From the NCBI RefSeq assembly GCF_900496995.4, contig NC_044029.1, positions 8,370,001-8,434,000 on the forward strand: a stretch of DNA of 64,000 bases. Reading direction: 5' to 3'. Shown one piece after another: positions 13,901 to 24,900 of the stretch; within the stretch, counting starts at the first letter, position 1, and each line of letters begins with the position of its first letter. A program made the translations under genes and the position numbers. The stretch comes from Aquila chrysaetos chrysaetos (taxonomy: Eukaryota > Chordata > Aves > Accipitriformes > Accipitridae). The notes beneath the pieces were generated by a model. That model did not search any database. It was given only the letters and a program-made list of their open reading frames with translations, and was not told the DNA's origin.

Positions 13901-16088
13901 ATCTAATTATTTCACATTTAGCCCACATATGAAAAAGTGACATTTACATGCACTGAGAATATTAATGATACTTGTATACAAAAGACCCATTTAACAAGAA
14001 ACTGTCATTTTTTATTGAAGCACTATGCAACAGACTTTACAGAGAAGTCTGAAACACTCAATGGTTCTGTCCTGGAAGTTCAAGCCCTGGACTATGAAGC
14101 TGAGGTATGATTTTTAAACAGTATCAATGACAATCAGTTACCACTGTTTCCATTCAAATTTATTGCTGTATACTGACTCATATTTATTCCTATTTTGGTA
14201 TGTGCTTGACTACTTCATTCTAGTTAAAGAATGTTATTCCTAACTTTCACCTATTACTGAATGGTACACCATTGATCTAAGGAATACAAATCGTTCAGTG
14301 CAGAAGAGATTTTTTGAAGAACTCAATATATTCTTCCTTAAGATAGTAGTTACTCAGTAGTCAGAAGAGGTGTAAAATTATTTTTTTATTAAGTGGCTTA
14401 TTTCATACATGTTTACTTCCAACAAACCTATAAAATAATGTGTTATATTTAAAATCTCCATGCAAGTGACAAGTTAGTAATACCTAGCAGAAAAATAAAA
14501 TTGGCGTAACTGCTACCTAAAACATTTTCTTCCAAACAGCGTACACTCATTTTCTCTGCTTGTGCATTTTTTTAGCTAAAGTTTGGACAAGGTAGAGGTT
14601 TTGTATCAGCAACTCAGCTTTGCTTTAGGATAATGTTTTTTCTCATGCTGGCACTTCTTGCTTTCCACTTAGATTGCTTCTCTCTGTCCTCAAACCTCCT
14701 GAGTCACAAGCACAGATGCACTGAGAGTCTGACCAGCAAATGAGGCTTTCTCTCTGTGTGTAGGCCCATTACTCAGAGAATGATAAGCTCCCCTCCACTG
14801 TAGCTCAATCTTACACCAGCTAGATTGCAAACCTTGTGTCCACCAGTGTTTTCTTGTGTGTAAAAAAAATGGCAAAAATTAGTAAGCTATTTTTGTATCA
14901 TATTTTTGTCATTTGCACCCAAAAGCAAAAGTGGAAATCCTTCTACACTGGAAGTGGAATTGCTTCTACAGTTTTGAAGCTGGAAATACCTGCACTTTGA
15001 AGATTAAACCAATGTGGAATTTAAAGATGGTTAAGTTCCAATAAACCTAATAAAAAAGATTACAAAGGTGATTAACAGCACAGGAATAAAAAATACCCCG
15101 TTTACAAGAGCTGCAGTAAAAATACCCTAATCTGTCTATTCCAAATGTAGATTGCTAGCTTGCAGAAAGTCTGAAGAAGAGGAAAAGATTGCTACCGAAT
15201 GGTTACCAGTGTGGTATTTTACATGGTATTTGAGGAACTGCAAATTCCTCAAGGAAGTGGAAAAGCTGCAAATATCTGATGATGCATCTGGTGGACATTA
15301 AAAGTTGAATGATACCTTTCCTATGGTAAAATTAAAGGCATCAAATAATTGGGAACATGATTACAGATCTAAGCTCATCATTAACTGTACCACAGAATTC
15401 AAAGGGATCCAGGAATGACCTCTTCCTGTGTCAATTAACTATGCAGTCATGTGATAACATTGTTAGTTAATTTAATAAATAAAAGCATCACTCATGATCT
15501 GGCAATAGAAAGCATAAATTCTTCCTCTTTTTAGTACCCAGTTTAGTTGGCACTTGGACACTTACTCAAGGTAAGTTAATTCTTACCGAGTTCCAAATAA
15601 TATTCTAACACTAGGTGCAAAATCTGTTGTTTTCGATAGGACCGTTTTTACACATAACTGAAACAGTGTGGAAATTATTAGTGAAGTGTACTAGCAACAA
15701 TAATGAGAAATGCACAATACTATGACTAATTGCTTTTGATAATGAAGTAGAAATATGAAAATAAGTGTGCAGCACAGCGTTCTTAGTAGAATATGAAGGA
15801 AATGCAAATCAGCTAGGCAGACCAACTTCACAACTCTGAAGAAAAATCTCTCCTTGATTCATCCGGTGTGAGAACGCTACGTATTTTTATCCAGCATGTG
15901 TTAAGACTGAAGCTGTTGCAATAATTACTCAGAGTGAACATTAAAACAGTTCACTCTCCACTCCATCGCGCCTATCTTCACCAAAGTCAACCCTCCTTTC
16001 CCGTCCCACTGCCGCACCGTGGATCAGCTTACTTTCTCGTCTCTACTGCAAGCCTTCCTTTCCAGCCAGAATCGATCTGGGTTTGGGG

Positions 16089-16122
16089 GTTTTTTTTGGT
16101 TGGTTTGTTTGTTTGTTTTTTT
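16089..16122. repeat. T-rich (GTTT)n tract bordering the CpG island
   Basis: An interrupted GTTT/GGTT simple repeat ends in a T run, immediately upstream of the GC-rich promoter island. Low complexity, no coding signal. Confidence 0.7.
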
Positions 16123-16229
16123 AAGAAAAACGTAAGCAAAGAAAAAGACTGACAGAAGGGCAGTGGGCAGACTTCGTGACAGAAAGTTTAGGGGGGGGGG
16201 GGGTGTTGAAGCCAAACACCATCTCCACG

Positions 16230-17830
16230 CCGCCGCGGCAGCAAGCCCCAGCCTGGGCTACAAGACCCGCGCACCACCATCGCCGCGGGCACCGGCCGGC
16301 GCCTTCCATCCTCCTCACGCCCTCCCTCCGTCCCTTCAGCCCCCAGGCTCGCCCCTGCCAGGTCCACCATCCCTCGTCCCCCCCCCCCCCCCCCCATTCT
16401 CGCCTCAGCTGCCTCCCGGCCCCCAGCGCGCAGGTGTACCCGCTGCGGCCGCCCGCCTGCTCCTCACCCCCCCACACACACTCCCACTCACCCCCTTCTT
16501 CTGGAAAACCTCGTTCTCCAGAGGAAGCTCGCACCCGTGCGCCTCCTTCCCGCCTCCAGGCCGCCCCGGCGGGCCTTCCCCCCCCCCCCCCCCCGGTCCT
16601 CGTCCTCCCGCTGCCGCCTCAGCCTCCTCCCCGCCCGCCTCCAGCGACGGCGATGCCGCTGCAGGCGTGGGGGGGGGGGGGGGGGGGGGCGGCGGCCGCT
16701 CCTCCCTGCGTCAGGAGGTGCGGCTCCCCCGGCCCGGCGCTGCCCTCCCCCTTCCTCTCCCCCCGCCGCTTTTATGTCTGTCTTTAAACACCGTCGCAGC
16801 GAGGGCTGGCCACATGTGCCTGCCGCCGCCGCCGCCGCCTGTCCGCCGCTGAGCCCCGCGCCCGCACGGCCCCGCTCGCCACCCCGCGCCCGCAGGGGCA
16901 CCCGGCTCCCTCCATCCCGCAGCTGGCACCCGGCGAGCCCCGCCGGCTGAGGTGAGGTAAGGCGAGGCGAGGCGAGGCCAGGCGCCGCGACCCGCGCTTT
17001 CCCAGCCCTGCCGTGCGGCTGGGGCCGCGGGGGGAGCATGGCCGGCTCCGCCGCCTGCGCTTGTGTCGCCGGGCGGGAAGGAGCAGGATGCGTGTGGGGC
17101 CGGGGGGGGGTCCCTTTTCCTCCCGGTGTCCGCTTTCCTGAGTGAGGGGGGGGGGTCCCCCAGCCCCGTCCCCGGGGGGGCTGCCTTCGCCCCGGCGCCT
17201 GGCGGGGGGAGAGCCGGCCCCTCGGGAGACAATAGCGAGCGCCCGCTGGAAGCCGCCCGTGTGTTTGAACTCGGCGGTAGGTTGGAAGGATGTGCGGGGC
17301 TTGGTTTTATTATTGTGACTACTGTTATTGTTGGGGGGGGGGGGGGGAGGGCGGGGAATTTACATCCCTTTCCTGCCATGAGCGATGATAGAAATTTCAT
17401 TCATCTCCTGCGTGTTGCGTAAAACACCTTAGATGTATGTGTAGCGCGTGTTGCCGTGGGGGGGTGTGTGTGTGGGAGAGGGGGCGAGGGCCGTCTCCAT
17501 GGCGGGCGGTGCGGATGGCCGCGGGCCGGCGGGTGTCCGTCCCCGCCTTGTGCCGGCGGCAGCGGGGCGAGGGGCTGCGGCGGCCGGGTGGTGAGGGCTG
17601 GGCTGGGCTGGGCCGGGCTGAGGAGAGAGGGAGGAAGGTGAGGAAGACCGGCGGCCGCCCGGGCGCTGCATTGTTGCGGCGGAGCCTGGGCGTCGCCCGG
17701 CGGGGACCGGCGAGGCTTCCCCTTCCCGCCTCCGCTGCCGCCCCCCGCATCCCTCGCCCCGCGCAGGCTGGAGCGGCCCCGGCGGGCTGGTGCACCCCGG
17801 TGTCAGCCATGTTTGGGTGGGTATGGTAAT
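16230..17830 (+). promoter_or_regulatory. CpG island: probable SLC6A15 promoter and first-exon region
   Basis: Base composition switches abruptly from AT-rich to strongly GC- and CpG-rich for about 1.6 kb, then returns to AT-rich. It is the only such island in the window and lies about 10 kb upstream of the SLC6A15 start codon on the same strand. Because the first coding exon has a clear upstream acceptor at 27677, a spliced non-coding exon must lie upstream, and this island is the natural place. Broad-type initiation is expected; a weak TATA-like CTTTTATG lies near 16769. Long GC-rich ORFs on both strands here arise from the scarcity of AT-containing stop codons and are not called as genes. 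The orientation assignment is inference from the downstream gene. Confidence 0.8.
16760..16956 (+). other. Candidate SLC6A15 non-coding exon 1 with tandem donors
   Basis: The best-looking donors in the island are two overlapping ones: GAG^GTGAGG after 16951 and GAG^GTAAGG after 16956, five bases apart. Other possible donors lie after 17637 (AAG^GTGAGG) and 17820 (TGG^GTATGG). A 5' UTR exon ending at one of these would join the acceptor at 27677/27678. The 5' limit given here is arbitrary, set near a TATA-like element. The existence of a leader exon in the island is likely; the choice of this one is a guess that a 5'-complete transcript would settle. Confidence 0.3.
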
Positions 17831-18945
17831 GAGGACCTTTTTCTCAACCTTTGTGCGTCTCGGGTTGGTTTTCTCTTCAGGGTTTTGGGGGGGGGGGGTT
17901 GCGGTGCTCTGCGTACGACGGCGTATCCGCTGGCAAGCTTCATACCTAACAGTTTTCTCCCAGTGCTTTTCTTACTAATTCTTCCTGTTTCCCATGCCCA
18001 TATTGGCTGGTTTTGTTCCGATTTTGCTAGTATCGGAGCGAACTGGAATTTCTTCTTAAGGCTTTGCTTTTGTAGTGGAAGTAAATGGGATGATTGAAAT
18101 GGGTCTGCACAGTCACACTGACCTGCCACAGGAGAGGGTGCGGTGGGACTCGTTCCATTTAAGTAAATGGCACTTTGTTTTATTTGTAAGAGATGTAGTC
18201 GAGACCTCGTCCTCATCAGCCATTTTATTTTCTGTCTGGTATTGCTACATAAGCAGCTCACTGCTGTCGTATTGATTTCTAAGAGAAGCCTAATTATTTT
18301 TTAATAGTATGTCGCCATCGATATGTCACTGTGGCATACTCTAGGACAGGGATCCAAATCTCTGTTTCCCCCTCCGAAGAAAAGTATAAATGGAGTAAAG
18401 ATTCTGTTACCCAATGTCATGTACATGTGCGCTGGGTGTCTTATGCAGGCAGCTTACTCCCTTTGATTAAAAAATGATGACAACATCCTCAGTTTTCTTC
18501 TATTTAGCGGTGTGTTTCCCGTTATCAACATCTCATTAAAAAGGAAACTTTAAAAAATACTTAGGAAAGATTGCTTAATTTTGTCCTGGCTAATATACAA
18601 GATTTTAGTTTACACATAGACCATATTAAGATAACGGTAGAATTACAGCCTGCATTCGGTGCATGTCAAACACTCCCTCTGGGCTCAGCTCTGTACTTCA
18701 GATTCAAGAACAAAAAATCCCATTGGTTTTGATCTGTGAGTGAAAAACCAAACCATTTCATAGGTGGTCAGATGTGCCACCAATAGTGAAACTGAGTGAG
18801 TGAAACTGCTAAGGCGTCTTGAAACTAGTTTTGCAGCATAAGCTGATTCCTGTTGACCTTTAGTGTCTTGTCATTCTTACCATTTTCTTTTTTCTTACAG
18901 GCAAGCAAGCGAAAAAGTAGTGCAGATGGGAACCATGTAGATTGA
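17809..18945 (+). other. Possible two-exon micro-ORF at the promoter
   Basis: An ATG in good context (CAGCCATGT) at 17809 reads four codons to a donor-like TGG^GTATGG at 17820. A strong acceptor (T-rich tract, TTTTTTCTTACAG) ends at 18900 and opens a frame of 14 codons, ending in TGA at 18943-18945. Joined in phase, these read MFGWASKRKSSADGNHVD. The 18901 segment has no clear downstream donor, so it would be a terminal exon or a fortuitous acceptor. It could be an upstream ORF of an alternative SLC6A15 leader, part of a separate short transcript, or nothing. No homologue is known to me. Confidence 0.18.
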
Positions 18946-21900
18946 ACAACTCTGTCAACTCTCTTTTCTCTGCTGTATATTGCAAAAGTCTGTATGCACA
19001 AAACTTTTAAAGTGTTGAATTTATCAGAAACGAAGAAAAATCACAGGTTATTCAGAAACATCATCTAATAATTACAGCTATTCCTTTTGGTATAAATTGC
19101 ATTGCTAAGATATATTGGAGTAGTTGCTGCTCAAGTGGTATGGAATTACATCACTTGGGAAGTATTTGTGGTAGGAATCTTTTTGGGAAGACAGATTTTT
19201 TTTTTTTTTTTTTTTTTTTCCCTGAAATTCTCTAGTGTACAACCAGAAGTGTCCACAACATAAAGGACGCATTCACCTGTGTCCCCAGCTACTTTCCATT
19301 GCGCTGATTGTTTCACCAATACCAAGGAATAATGTTCTTGCTCAAAAGACAAAATATCCGTTGATTTTGGAAGGACGGTTTTGGGTCCTTTGCTCATAAA
19401 GTTTATGGATCGGAATGGCAATGGATTGTCAAAAATGGTAATACCAGTAGCAGCTTTTCCATGTGACTTTAAAGATCTCTGAACTCTCAGTTGGTTGCAG
19501 AATAACTTGGACAGATCAGCAGGTGGCATCTCAAAACTTAAGCAGCTCCCTTCTTCCTTGAAATTTGATTTAAAGTAGCCTTGCCATTACTCAGGAAATG
19601 TTCTTAAATAATTTAGGAAAAAAGTGTCATTGACAAACTGAACACTATTCTACTGAAGAGCTGGATGCACAAAACCTGACAAGCCCATACAAAGTAGTGT
19701 GAAAGAGCAATGGTAACTGCCAGAACAGTTGCTCTGGGCAATGGCAATGACTGGGCTGAGCTTCCCAGAAGCCTACCCTGAAATAGAGCTCTTCATTCTT
19801 ATCCTTTGCTTTTAAGACTAGGGCTTCCTTAATTTCTGTATGGGAGAAAGAAAGGAAAAAGGTTGTGTAATGGTGTGTACGGCAATGCCTTGAATCTAAC
19901 TCACAGTGCCAGTAGTTTTTTGCTGCTGGCAAATGATATTATTTTTGCATTTCAAGTGTCAGAAATGTGTACTGCAGTGCTAATGATTCAGCATGCTCTT
20001 CTTAAGCCAAAATGGGGAAGGGATGCAAAACCGGAACAGGACATTTACAGTGTTGCATTTTCTATACTGGAATTAGTATTAATCATTTTCTTTTTAAAGA
20101 CATAGGGATTTACTGTAATGTAACTTGAAAGCCTGATTTATATTGTGAAATTAAATAATCAGATTTGAGGAGAAGCAAGATTTCTGCTAACCTTTTTATG
20201 AATAGTTCAGCTTCTTTGCTTATGTATAAAAAACAGACAAAGAAGTAATCACATAAATTCTTCCCGAGGACAACTTGATTTACTTATTGATCCATTCCAA
20301 AGCACAGAGGGCAGAGAAGTAAGGTCTCAGGCCGGTTATGTATCTGGTAATGTCTAACTTTCAGTACTTGATTTTGCAACTTAGATAACTTCAGTACTTT
20401 AATGAAATACTTAATATACTTTTATATACTCTCACTTCTCAGAAGTGTGATAAGATTTTGTAATAAAGTTGTGGTCCTTTTGTAGCTTATATGGTGAACT
20501 TGGAAAAATGGAGATTTTGTTTCAAGTTGCCAGCAGTAATGCCTTCTGAGCTTGACCAGTCAAGGGTGGAGTATTGTCAGAATTGGTGAGATTACTTCAC
20601 TCAGCTTCAGCTGGAGGGGTGGTAACTACTGAATTTGTTCCTTCAATATAAGAAAGGACTGCAGAATAAGTGATGCATTTTCTTAATCTGAATAGGAAAT
20701 TACAGTTAACGCATCATGTAAGTCTGTGAAGTATTTCAGTGAAGTTGATTTGTGAGAAGAAAATACTGAGAAATCTGTGAAAGCAGGTGAGAAACTACAG
20801 TAAGGCCAATAAAGTCTTTAGAGGTTAAATGCAATGAAAAGAAAAAATTGACACTCAAGAGCTCTAGGTTGTAACGTTCTCTCTCTCTTAGACCTTTCTG
20901 TTGGGCCAGTGATTTGGAAGAAGTCATACAAGCTGTTAAGATCCAATCTATTGACAGTGAACAAGTCCAAGAAAGAAATCTTGGTGTTTTTGTCAAATCA
21001 TTGTGTTAGTCTTATAATAGTAGAAAGTATTCTCCTGTAACTAAAATTTTAAGGAGACTAATCTGGGAGAGAAATTGTCTGCATTTGAGACTCTGCAGGG
21101 TCTTGATGTAAGCTAAAGCCAGGAAGAACATTTGGTAGGAACTGAGAATGCATCTTTTTCGTATTGCTGGGAAGTTCAGTGTCACTGAAGACTGTGTAAT
21201 TACCTGTATTTGCAGCAGGTGTGAATTTAGTCTTGTGTCTTTAAATAGTTTTGCTATAGTCTAAATGGTTTGATTGTATAGAGACACCAGAATAAAAACC
21301 ATTCACTTTTTCTAATGCTTTCAAGTCTCCCGTAGCCCAAAGAGCTCTTATTTTTTTTACAGTGTAATGTAGTATGTGTAACATGCATTAGCATGTGTCA
21401 CATAACATCACTGAAGAATGCAGAGAAATGTAAGTGTCATTGTATGTAATATAATTATCTTTTATTATGATGAGTTAAGTACCTAATGAATCTGTATCTG
21501 TTACTGACAGTCTGTATTAAACTAGCTAGGGCAAAATGCTAGATCATGTAGTTCACGCTGAAGAGCAGCATAATGGCTGCTTCCGTAGATAGATAAAAAT
21601 GGGCTTGACTAGGCAAAAAGGCTATGGTGCATATTCTTATTACCACCAAAGAACACAATGCTGCATTGCAGCAGTAATTCAGTCTGTGCAATGAGTGCTG
21701 TAACATAGTCTAACTCTTCGTGAAATAATTATCTGTACACAGATTCCCCCAGCGATAGCCATTCTTCACAATCGCAGTACTCCCACAAAACGTGGTTTGC
21801 TCCTGCAGTCTTCTTTCTTTCTTTCTCACTCAGATATGATGGTCATTAGCTATTCCCCCCATCCTGTCTGCACCAGTGGCCTGATTGCTTTTTGCAGACT

Positions 21901-24900
21901 CACAGCAGTCCTTTGCTCCTAAAACTTTGGTTTTCCTTTTTCTGTATTGGTTGTTCCCATCATGCTTTCTTCTGCCTAGCTCATAGACTTGTATTTCAGA
22001 TGCATTTTATAGGTTTCCTTCAAGGTGCAAAAGCTCCTCTTGTTCACTTTTGCATATAACTCTTGTCCAGTGATTTCATACAGACTGAAACCTTTGGCAT
22101 GAGTATCAGTCAAGATCTTTTGTGAACATCTGCCAAGGTGAGAATCCTGACTTTTAGTTCTGTGTCCTCTGCTGAATCATACTGGTTTCTTCACTGGGAG
22201 TCAAGGTGGAGATTTTGTGAACAGGAGCATAAGACGTAAGTTTGTGGGACTGGACTGGTATGCTGTGCTATCACAGTCTACCTTCAAAGCAGAGACTGTA
22301 GTAATGTGAACTGGCTGCAGCTTTATATTGCGTTTTGCTACCCCCACAGCAGCATGTTGGTATGTTAACTGCTTCATTGGAGAAGAACGCAAAGCTCTGA
22401 AGAACAGAATGTTAATCTTTTTCTCCCTTTAATGGCAAACATTGAACTTAAAAAGGTATCCATTCTTTCCTTTTTCTATTTTTTTATGATGTTACAGTAG
22501 CCTTCTGGAAAGTTATTTTCTGTCTGGACTTTCTTGATAGTCTTCTGTGAAGTACAAACACATTATTTTAATTTTTTTTCCCCTTCTTTCCTTTCCTTCC
22601 CACTCACATTGAAGATTGAAACCATTTTTAATCAAAGAAGATTTGAGTTTTATTTGTAATGCATTAAAATTTGAATGTGGATAGTTTTGCTGAATTGCTG
22701 TGTTTTCATCAGATGTAAAAATAAGATAACAGAAGTAATAAAGTACACTGTGTTAGAAAAGAATGGAGGTTTTATTGGGCTTTCCCTTGCAGAGAGGAAT
22801 GCTGGTTTTAAAAAGGAGCGCAATGTAAAAATAATCGTGTTTTAATTTATGTCAGAAAAGCATTGCTAAAAGTTCTTTAGTTATATCAGTTGTTGCAGTA
22901 GTATTGTGGGATGTTTTAAACATGAAATTGCTTTACAAATGGCTTTTTATAGAGACTTGTGCTGTAATTGCAAGAACATGGGGCAGTTGTACTCATTATA
23001 CTTTCAAATTTGTAAGCAAGTGGGATTTTTTTGTGCCTATTTTTCTGTACACGTTGTGAAAATCTCCAGCCTCATAACTTTTAATTGTTTATTGGTACTA
23101 CACAGTTGAGAGAACTAGATGTTCGTCTAGTAAGTGTCTGTATATCGGCAGGCAGATCTCTCTAATAGAGATGCGTCGAAAGGGAGCCCGACGTAAGATT
23201 CATTACCAGTGTAAGGGTGAAGAGGAGCAGGCAGTGTTGGACAGAACTAGTACAACTGCCTTACTAGGCACTATGTGTGAGAGAGATTGGGAGAAAAGGG
23301 CATGCAGCAAAATTTTTCAATGTGTCTTTTGGTGCTTTGACTAATGAAGTTCCTTTGAGTCTTACTGCAAACGCTTGCAGTTTGGTCAGCGGAGGCTTTA
23401 CAGGTCTTATCTCCCTGCGCCAGCGTTTCTGAATGCGGGCCTGAAGCTGAAGTAAAAGTTCTATAGGGAGCCCAGATCTCCCAGGGAGCTAATTTGGGTC
23501 TGAATTCCCTGTCACAAGGGATTATTATTGCTTAATCTGCTAATAATGTGGCAGTCTAATCAGGTTACTTTACTTCTGCATGCTGATGCATTAAGGCTTG
23601 ATTCTTCTTCTGCAGAAGAAAATAACAAAATTCCCACTGTGTTCTGAGAAAGTAAGTTTGCGACTGCAGTTTGCTTGATGTGTCAAAAAAGATTCAATGT
23701 TTTACTTTTCAGTATGAGAAAAAAACGGAGATTTGAACATGCCAAGGACAGTGCTAATAAGACATCATAAAAATCTAGCTGATTTGTTTGATTTAGTAAG
23801 TCATTTCCAAAAGTTTGTTTATGCTAACTCAGATTAGTGATTACTGTTAATTCAGTAATAATTTTCTAAATGTTCTTCTAACTGAACCATGTACTGTTCA
23901 GCAATTTCCATGCTGTTAAATTCCCTCAAACAATACAGACACTTGTCAGGTCAGTTTAAGATGAATTTTAGATTTTTTTTTTTTTTTTTTTAAAGGGGAT
24001 TTTACATAAGAAAAGGGATACCATCTTTATTTGTTCATTTCAGTTGTGGAAAAGTCCAGAGAAGTATCATATTCTCCAGTAAATGTGATAATAAAAATTT
24101 CCCTTCAGTGTTTTCATCTGACACATGACATCATTTAAGCTAGGAAAAGGATGAGTGAAACTGCCTGGAAACCAGAATTAAATCAATTGATCAAATTCCA
24201 TGATCTAGATCTTAAGAGGAAAAAAACCCCCAACAAACCAGCCCCCAAACAAACAGCTTTAATAAGGCTAAGTTATATTTTAGACATTTTACTTTTAATC
24301 CAAGGTGCTCATAATAGTATAGTATAGTAGTGTTTTAAAATACATGACAAGATTTAGGACTTGGAGTTTAAAATGATCCCAGTAGTGTCTGAGTCTACGA
24401 TACTGAATTCTGTAGTTCATTAGTAAATATGATGGTTTCTTACGTAGGGTTTTTTTAATGATACTTAGGAGAAATGGTCCTATCACATAATGCTGTATTA
24501 CTGCACAAGGCTGTGTAGAAGGTAGCTAGTAGTGGAACTAACTGAGAGAGCAGTTTAACGGAATTTGGCATACTTCCTAATTATTATTTGATGCTAATGA
24601 AGAAGTTCAATATTGGACTAGATCCAAGTGATGTGGGAACCTAAAATAGCATTTTACAGGTGAAAGTGCTGAAATTCAATACCTTGACATTAAAAAAAAA
24701 AAAAAAAAGAGCTTGTTCAGTGGTTCGTGTTTAGCCGAACTGTGCTGGTGAGTGACTCTGCTAGGTATCTCCTTATTCAGTCTTCGCTTAGGAGCATTCG
24801 TACCTAGACCTAGCTTGGGCTGAGTAGTTCAGTATCGGCCTTCCATGCGGGTTTGATTTGGATTCAAAGGGAGAGGCTTCTGTGCATGTCTCAGAGTGTG

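Larger units (their letters stand above)
1..16080. other. Upstream intergenic region, no gene recognised
   Basis: About 16 kb of AT-rich DNA precedes the SLC6A15 CpG island. All reading frames here are short (at most about 100 codons), and none outside 0.3-0.6 kb looks coding. No tRNA, rRNA or known protein exon was recognised. The supported elements inside it (an LTR-like tip, simple repeats and a 30-bp duplication) are listed separately. From vertebrate synteny as I remember it, this side should face TSPAN19/LRRIQ1, but no exon of those genes was seen. Distal enhancers may lie here; finding them needs cross-species conservation. Confidence 0.6.
16191..17898. repeat. Cluster of long G and C homopolymers in the promoter island
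   Basis: Runs of G occur at 16191-16203 (13), 16669-16689 (21), 17102-17110 (9), 17146-17155 (10), 17333-17347 (15) and 17887-17898 (12). Runs of C occur at 16378-16395 (18) and 16578-16594 (17). Such runs can form G-quadruplexes on one strand or the other, and sequencers miscount them. Run lengths should therefore be treated as approximate. Confidence 0.85.

Noticed and set aside
16121..17829. Many long frames (100-229 codons) on both strands of the CpG island
   Set aside because: Extreme GC content removes stop codons. The translations are low-complexity Pro/Gly/Ala/Arg, overlap on both strands and share no family features. The homopolymers make frames unreliable.
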